A DNA stretch of 12,050 bases from JAUWQU01 sp964605095 (GTDB lineage: Bacteria; Planctomycetota; Phycisphaerae; SM23-33): the NCBI GenBank assembly GCA_964605095.1, contig CAZSBS010000156.1, forward strand, positions 1 to 12,050. Direction: 5' to 3'. Numbering within the stretch: the stretch's first letter is position 1; each line of letters begins with the position of its first letter. Below the pieces are notes generated by a model. That model worked only from the letters and a program-made list of their open reading frames with translations, was not told where the DNA came from and did no database searches. A program made the translations under genes and the position numbers. This document shows positions 6,834 through 12,050 of this stretch, piece by piece.

Positions 6834-9008
6834 ATGACTCGAACCAGCGCGGCGTGGATTGGCGGCATTGCCCTGGTGTGTTTCCCAATAATCGTTGCGG
6901 CTGCCGATGCCGCCGCGCCGGCGGGCCGCACGCCGCTGCCCAAGCCGCCCGTGCCGGCTATGACGCTCTACGTAGCGCCCACCGGAACCGACGCCAACCC
7001 GGGCACCAAAGAGCGGCCTTTCGGGTCGATCGTGCGGGCGCAAGAGGAAATCCGCAACATGCGGCGCGGCGGACTGCCCAAAGGCGGCGTTGCCGTGCAA
7101 GTCGGCGGCGGACAATACAGCGTAGCGCGGACCTTCAAGCTGGTGCGTGACGACTCCGGCACGGCCGATGCGCCGATCGTCTATCGCGCGGCCGAGGGCG
7201 AAACGCCCGTGTTCACCGGCGGCGTGCGGCTCGACGGTTTCCATCCGGTCCGCGATCCGGCCATTCTGGCCCGCCTGCCCGAGTCGGCGCGTGGCAAGGT
7301 GTTCCAGGTGGACCTGAAGGCCAACGGCATCAAGGAGTTCAAGCCGCTGCGGTTGGGCGGTTTTGCCGGCGGGCTGGGTTTCAAGACGCACCCGACCAGC
7401 GAGTTGTTCTTCAACGGCCAGGCCATGCAACTGGCCCGCTGGCCTAACGACGGCTACATCCGCGTTGCCGACGTGTCGGTTCAGGACGGGCACAGCATCC
7501 GCAACCAGGCCGGCAGCAAGACGGGCCGCTTCACCTGCGACAGCGACCGGCTGAAGCGGTGGAAAGACGACAAAGACATTCTGCTCTACGGCTACTGGTT
7601 CCATGACTGGGCCGACTCCTACGAGCGCGTGGCGTCAATCGACGCCGAAAAACGCGAGATCACGCTGGAACCGCCGCTGCACCTTTACGGCTACCGCAAG
7701 GGGCAGCGGTTCTACGCCATCAACCTGCTTTCCGAGATCGACTCACCGGGCGAATGGTATCTCGACCGCACGTCGGGCATTTTGTTTTTCTATCCGCCGT
7801 CCGACCCGGGCAAGGCAACCGTCGAGATGTCGGTGGTGGAGACGCCTTTTGTCGAGTTCGACAACGTTTCGCACGTCACGCTTCGCGGCCTCCGCTGGAC
7901 GCTCGGCGCGGGCGACGCGGTCCACATCCAGGCCGGCGAGCGCTGCCTGCTGGCCGGCTGCACGATCGACCGCTTCGCCGGCGATGGCGTCGCAATCAGC
8001 GGCGGCTCGCACCACGGCGTACTCTCGTGCGACATCCGCTCGATGGGCCGCGGCGGCGTCATCGTATCCGGTGGCGACCGCAAGACGCTCGTGCCCGGCG
8101 GGCACTTCGTCGAGAACTGCCGCATCCACGACCTGTCGCGCATCGACCACACCTACACGCCCGCCGTCCTGATGAGCGGCGCGGGCAACCGCATCGCCCA
8201 CAACCTGTTGCACGACGTCCGCAGCAGCGCGATCCGCCTGGGCGGCAACGACCACGTGGTCGAGTTCAACGAGGTCTTCCGGGCGGTCACCGAATCGGAC
8301 GACCAGGGCGGGGCCGACATGTGGGGCGACGCGACCTTCCGCGGCAACGTTTATCGATACAACTACTGGCACCACATCGGCAACTGGCGGCAGCCCGAGA
8401 AGGGTCCCCCCTGTGGACAGGCCGGCATCCGGCTCGACGACGCGATCAGCGGCGTGACGGTCTACGGCAACGTCTTCTATCGCTGCTCGGCCGGCAAGCA
8501 CGGCTTCGGCGGCGTGCAGATTCACGGCGGCAAAGACAACCTGGTCGAGAACAACGTATTTGCCGACTGCATGGCGGCCATCAGCTTCTCGCCTTGGGGC
8601 CAGGACCGCTGGCTGCAATTCATCGCCAAGGCGCTCGACGCGCCGGAGATTGACAAGCAGCTTTACTTGCGGCGTTATCCCGACCTGGCGCGGCTCAAGG
8701 AAGGCTGCAACATCAACACCATCGCGCGGAACATTGTCTTTAGATGCGGGCAATTCCTGCGGAACGACAAGACGGGCCGGAACCGGGCGGCCGACAACGT
8801 GGTCGCGGCCGACGACCCTGGCTTTGTCGATGCCGCCCGCGGCGACTTTGCGCTCAAGCCCGGCGCGGCTGTGCTCAAGAGCGGCTTCAAGCCGATTCCC
8901 TTCCGGCAAATCGGCCTGTACCGCGACGAATATCGCAAGGAGGTGCCCGAACAGGCGATCCGTGAGGCTCGAGCGGAGCAATCCGGTCTTCGTAAAGTCA
9001 ATCCTTAG
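6834..9008 (+). CDS. Exported right-handed parallel beta-helix protein, possibly GH141-like
   Basis: The product has 724 aa. Residues 1-24 are a Sec signal ending in V-A-A-A-D. Mature residues from about 43 begin with T-L-Y-V-A-P-x-G-x-D-x-N-P-G-T, the usual opening of secreted beta-helix enzymes, followed by G-G-x-Y and P-V-F-T-G-G-V-R-L elements. From about residue 340 to 640 there are many Asn-rich beta-helix turns (for example GNRIAHNLLHDV, VYGNVFYRCS, LVENNVFADC). Two acidic clusters, S488-D489-D490 and D535-D536, lie on neighbouring coils and are candidate catalytic acids if the protein belongs to GH141 (fucosidase/xylanase-type). Pectate-lyase-like or carbohydrate-binding roles remain possible. 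The C-terminal P-I-P-F-R-Q-I-G-L-Y-x-D-E-Y-R looks like a natural family end. The frame opens at 6669 inside the previous gene, but the ATG at 6834 follows AAAGGA (6819-6824) and begins the signal. It is probably the last gene of the exported-protein cluster. Confidence 0.88.
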   Translation: MTRTSAAWIGGIALVCFPIIVAAADAAAPAGRTPLPKPPVPAMTLYVAPTGTDANPGTKERPFGSIVRAQEEIRNMRRGGLPKGGVAVQVGGGQYSVARTFKLVRDDSGTADAPIVYRAAEGETPVFTGGVRLDGFHPVRDPAILARLPESARGKVFQVDLKANGIKEFKPLRLGGFAGGLGFKTHPTSELFFNGQAMQLARWPNDGYIRVADVSVQDGHSIRNQAGSKTGRFTCDSDRLKRWKDDKDILLYGYWFHDWADSYERVASIDAEKREITLEPPLHLYGYRKGQRFYAINLLSEIDSPGEWYLDRTSGILFFYPPSDPGKATVEMSVVETPFVEFDNVSHVTLRGLRWTLGAGDAVHIQAGERCLLAGCTIDRFAGDGVAISGGSHHGVLSCDIRSMGRGGVIVSGGDRKTLVPGGHFVENCRIHDLSRIDHTYTPAVLMSGAGNRIAHNLLHDVRSSAIRLGGNDHVVEFNEVFRAVTESDDQGGADMWGDATFRGNVYRYNYWHHIGNWRQPEKGPPCGQAGIRLDDAISGVTVYGNVFYRCSAGKHGFGGVQIHGGKDNLVENNVFADCMAAISFSPWGQDRWLQFIAKALDAPEIDKQLYLRRYPDLARLKEGCNINTIARNIVFRCGQFLRNDKTGRNRAADNVVAADDPGFVDAARGDFALKPGAAVLKSGFKPIPFRQIGLYRDEYRKEVPEQAIREARAEQSGLRKVNP

Positions 9009-9187
9009 GCCCGTCCATACCGCGATACGGATTGTTTGGCCGGTGGCATGTTTTCCCAAGGCATATCGCCCCTTTTTGCGCTTTGGCGCCGGTCATCGGC
9101 AGATTATTATTGTTGCCCGGGCCGCAATCGCATTATCATGTCCCCTCTGGCGAAAATGGATTAAGTTTCGCGTCCATCGTGCCCATC

Positions 9188-9219
9188 ACGCCCCGTCGCG
9201 TTAGTTGCGTCCGGGGCGT
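9188..9219 (+). other. Hairpin in the spacer before tdh
   Basis: ACGCCCCG (9188-9195) pairs perfectly with CGGGGCGT (9212-9219). An inner CGC/GCG stem (9197-9199/9207-9209) closes a 7-nt loop. It has no T-run, so it is not a classical terminator. It sits 43 bases before the tdh start, in the 253-bp gene-free stretch that separates the exported-protein genes from the threonine genes. It may be a leader element of tdh or part of an operon boundary. No convincing promoter hexamers were found in the stretch. A TTGTTG...TATCAT pair at 9110-9139 is the best but is weak. Confidence 0.4.
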
Positions 9220-9261
9220 CTGCCAGGCGCGGTGGTCGCGGGAAGCAAGGATCGTACGATA

Positions 9262-10305
9262 ATGGGTAAGATGATGAAGGCGTTGGTCAAGGCCAAGCCC
9301 GCGGAAGGGCTGTGGCTTGAGGAAGTTCCGGTTCCGGAGATCGGCATTAACGACGTGCTGGTGAAGATTCTCAAGACCAGCATTTGCGGCACGGACGTGC
9401 ATATCTGGAACTGGGACAAGTGGGCTCAGAAGACGATCCCCGTCGGCATGCACGTAGGCCACGAGTTCGTGGGCGTCATCGAGGCCGTGGGCTCGAACGT
9501 TCACGACTTCGCCAAGGGCGACCTGGTCAGCGGCGAGGGCCACGTCGTCTGCGGGCGGTGCCGCAACTGCCTGGCCGGGCGGAGACACCTGTGCCCCAAG
9601 ACCAGCAGCATCGGCGTAAACCGCCCGGGCGCGTTTGCCGAGTATCTGTCCATCCCGGTAACGAACGTCTGGGCGGCAGACCCGAAGGTACCGCTGGAGG
9701 TTATCAGTTGCTTCGACCCTCTGGGCAACGCCGCCCACACGGCGCTGAGTTTCGACGTGCTCGGCGAGGATGTGCTGATCACCGGCGCGGGCCCCATCGG
9801 CATCATGGCCGCCGCCATCGCCAGGCATTGCAGGGCCCGGCATGTTGTCGTCACCGACGTCAACCCGTACCGCCTCGAGCTTGCCCGCAAGATGGGCGCC
9901 ACCCTGGCCGTCGACGTCAGCAAGGAAAAGATCGACGCCGACTTCCAGGCCCGCGTGGGCATGAGGGAAGGCTTCGACGTGGGCATGGAAATGTCCGGCA
10001 GCCCCGAGGCATTCCGATCCATGCTGGGCAACATGGCCCATGGCGGCAAAATCGCACTGCTTGGCCTGCTGCCGCAGACCGAGATCGACTGGGACCTGGT
10101 CATCTTCAACGGACTGACCATCAAGGGCATCTATGGCCGGGAAATGTACGAGACGTGGTACAAGATGACCATGATGATCCAGTGCGGGCTGGACATCACA
10201 CCGGCCATCACGCACCGATACGATTACACCGAGTTCGAAGAGGGCTTTCAGGTAATGCGGTCGGGCCAGTCCGGCAAGGTCGTGCTGACCTGGGCCCAGG
10301 AATAG
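9262..10305 (+). CDS. tdh: L-threonine 3-dehydrogenase
   Basis: This cytoplasmic zinc- and NAD-dependent enzyme oxidises L-threonine to 2-amino-3-ketobutyrate. The product has 347 aa, against about 341 in E. coli. The catalytic-zinc region C42-G-T-D plus G66-H67-E68 is intact, and H94 lies in the G-E-G-H segment. The structural zinc cysteines C97, C100, C103 and C111 are all present. The Rossmann loop is G175-A-G-P-I-G180. The D-V-H-I-W-N-W and G-I-Y-G-R-E-M-Y-E-T-W-Y segments are characteristic of Tdh rather than other medium-chain dehydrogenases. ATG at 9262 is preferred because AAGGA at 9247-9251 is ten bases upstream. An ATG at 9274 would begin M-K-A-L exactly like E. coli Tdh and cannot be excluded. 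The TTG at 9205 is not needed. kbl follows, with its ribosome site overlapping the tdh stop codon. Confidence 0.96.
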   Translation: MGKMMKALVKAKPAEGLWLEEVPVPEIGINDVLVKILKTSICGTDVHIWNWDKWAQKTIPVGMHVGHEFVGVIEAVGSNVHDFAKGDLVSGEGHVVCGRCRNCLAGRRHLCPKTSSIGVNRPGAFAEYLSIPVTNVWAADPKVPLEVISCFDPLGNAAHTALSFDVLGEDVLITGAGPIGIMAAAIARHCRARHVVVTDVNPYRLELARKMGATLAVDVSKEKIDADFQARVGMREGFDVGMEMSGSPEAFRSMLGNMAHGGKIALLGLLPQTEIDWDLVIFNGLTIKGIYGREMYETWYKMTMMIQCGLDITPAITHRYDYTEFEEGFQVMRSGQSGKVVLTWAQE

Positions 10306-10314
10306 GACACCGCC

Positions 10315-10317
<3 letters not shown>
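10304..10317 (+). promoter_or_regulatory. kbl ribosome binding site overlapping the tdh stop codon
   Basis: AGGA at 10304-10307 includes the last two bases of the tdh TAG stop (10303-10305) and lies seven bases before ATG at 10315. This identifies 10315 as the likely kbl start and implies coupled translation of tdh and kbl. Confidence 0.65.
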
Positions 10318-11598
<1,281 letters not shown>

Positions 11599-11599
11599 A

Positions 11600-11627
11600 A
11601 AGAAGAAGAAACAACGGAAGAAGAAAC
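11600..11627 (+). repeat. GAA-rich direct repeat after kbl
   Basis: GAAGAAGAAAC occurs at 11602-11612 and again at 11617-11627 (period 15), starting just after the kbl stop. The 14-mer at 11600-11613 is the exact reverse complement of 11768-11781, so this block forms the outer flank of the large palindromic element that follows. Confidence 0.6.
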
Positions 11628-11630
11628 TGT

Positions 11631-11812
11631 TTCACGCAGAGGGCGCAGAGGTCGCGGAGAAGAAAAGAGAAAAATAAGAGAGAGGAGGATTAGAGGATTA
11701 CATGGATAGAAGCATATATAAGTTTCTTAATCCATGTAATCTCATAATCCATGTAATCCCCATCAGATGTTTCTTCTTCTTCCTTCTTCTCCTTCTTCTT
11801 CTCCGCGGTGAA
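11631..11812. repeat. Large interrupted palindrome between kbl and gcvT
   Basis: Nested inverted repeats fill the spacer. TTCAC (11631-11635) pairs with GTGAA (11808-11812), CGCGGAGAAGAA (11653-11664) with 11796-11807 without mismatch, and GGATTACATGGAT (11695-11707) with 11747-11759 without mismatch. The right arm holds a 35-nt pure pyrimidine tract (11770-11804), and the left arm holds matching purine tracts (11656-11674 and 11676-11689). The GCAGAGGGCGCAGAGG segment at 11636-11651 interrupts the left arm. Composition differs sharply from the GC-rich genes. I infer a dispersed non-coding repeat of the CGCAGAG/GGATTACATGGAT type, possibly a transcript-end hairpin. No open reading frame of interest lies in it. 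Confidence 0.65.
11730..11759 (+). repeat. Tandem 17-bp repeat inside the palindrome
   Basis: ATCCATGTAATC occurs at 11730-11741 and 11747-11758, a period of 17 bases. A third, inverted copy (GATTACATGGAT) lies at 11696-11707. Either direct copy can pair with the inverted one, giving two alternative hairpins with loops of about 22 or 39 nt. Two units are far too few and too short for a CRISPR array. Confidence 0.6.
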
Positions 11813-11831
11813 TATTCTTACGGAGTAACCA

Positions 11832-12050
11832 ATGCCGCAAAAAACGGCCCTATATGACCGCCACGAGAGGCTTGGCGGCAAGATCGTTGATTTTGCCGGC
11901 TGGCTTCTGCCGGTGCAGTACGAGAGCATACTGGGCGAGCACGAGCACTGCCGGACCTCGGCCGTCGTGTTCGACACCAGCCACATGGGACAGTTCCTCT
12001 TCACCGGCCCGGCCGCGGGCGAGCAGCTCGGCAAGATATGTACGCAGGAT
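11832..12050 (+). CDS. gcvT: Aminomethyltransferase, glycine cleavage T protein (5' part only)
   Basis: The first 73 residues are present and the window end cuts the gene; the family is usually about 360 residues. T-A-L-Y-D-R-H, F-A-G-W-L-L-P-V-Q-Y and V-F-D-T-S-H-M-G-Q are the conserved N-terminal signatures of GcvT, which transfers the methylene group of the aminomethyl-lipoyl H protein to tetrahydrofolate and releases ammonia. GGAG at 11822-11825 sits six bases before ATG, and the N-terminus matches family length. The context is coherent, since Tdh and Kbl make glycine and this protein helps cleave it. A repeat-filled 233-bp spacer separates it from kbl, so it may have its own promoter. 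Other folate-dependent T-protein relatives such as dimethylglycine or sarcosine enzymes are less likely given the start and neighbours. Confidence 0.93.
   Translation, partial: MPQKTALYDRHERLGGKIVDFAGWLLPVQYESILGEHEHCRTSAVVFDTSHMGQFLFTGPAAGEQLGKICTQD

Noticed and set aside
7743..9059. Minus-strand frame opposite the beta-helix gene
   Set aside because: Rich in Ala/Val/Arg/Asp with no motif or convincing start, and the plus-strand gene explains the coding bias.
9110..9139. Promoter for tdh (TTGTTG, 18 nt, TATCAT)
   Set aside because: The -35 match is poor, and the placement 120 bases upstream of the start is not compelling, so it is mentioned only with the spacer hairpin.
11730..11759. CRISPR-like short regular repeats
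   Set aside because: There are only two direct units of 12 bases with 5-base spacing; repeats and spacers are far too short.

Overview
The window looks like part of a draft genome (probably a metagenome-assembled genome) of a GC-rich heterotroph from the Planctomycetota or a related PVC-type lineage. The grounds are gene content: a Tat-exported Gfo/Idh/MocA oxidoreductase, exported HEAT-repeat proteins with an S-H-M-A-R-Y-A-L-E motif, a hydrazine-synthase-alpha-like dihaem protein and a large beta-helix protein, together with very GC-rich third codon positions and long antisense shadow ORFs. There is no 16S or other phylogenetic marker, so the lineage is an inference. A run of exactly 100 Ns (10326-10425) marks a scaffold join.

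Layout. Positions 1-222 are non-coding. They hold a palindromic repeat (3-70) and a probable promoter and leader hairpin for the first gene. Positions 223-9008 carry five co-directional genes whose products all have N-terminal export signals: a Tat-type Gfo/Idh/MocA oxidoreductase, two adjacent HEAT-repeat proteins, a 986-aa HzsA-related beta-propeller/dihaem protein, and a 724-aa right-handed beta-helix protein that resembles GH141-type enzymes. Gaps between them are 19-100 bp, so they may be one operon. I infer a cell-envelope carbohydrate-processing module: the beta-helix protein acts on a glycan, the Gfo/Idh/MocA enzyme does redox or NAD-dependent glycosidic chemistry, the dihaem protein handles electrons or binds substrate, and the HEAT proteins are scaffolds. 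None of the substrates is known.

After a 253-bp intergenic boundary come tdh (threonine 3-dehydrogenase), kbl (glycine C-acetyltransferase) and, past a 233-bp repeat-rich spacer, the start of gcvT (glycine cleavage T protein), which is cut by the window end. This is a clear cytoplasmic route: threonine to 2-amino-3-ketobutyrate, to glycine plus acetyl-CoA, to a one-carbon unit on tetrahydrofolate plus ammonia. The scaffold gap falls in the first codons of kbl, and the flanking bases suggest that almost nothing is missing.

The points most worth a second look are the HEAT family that appears split into two separately exported proteins, the HzsA-like dihaem protein in a non-anammox sugar locus, the long interrupted palindrome between kbl and gcvT, and the probably near-zero true size of the scaffold gap. 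No RNA genes, CRISPR arrays, transposases or phage genes were seen.
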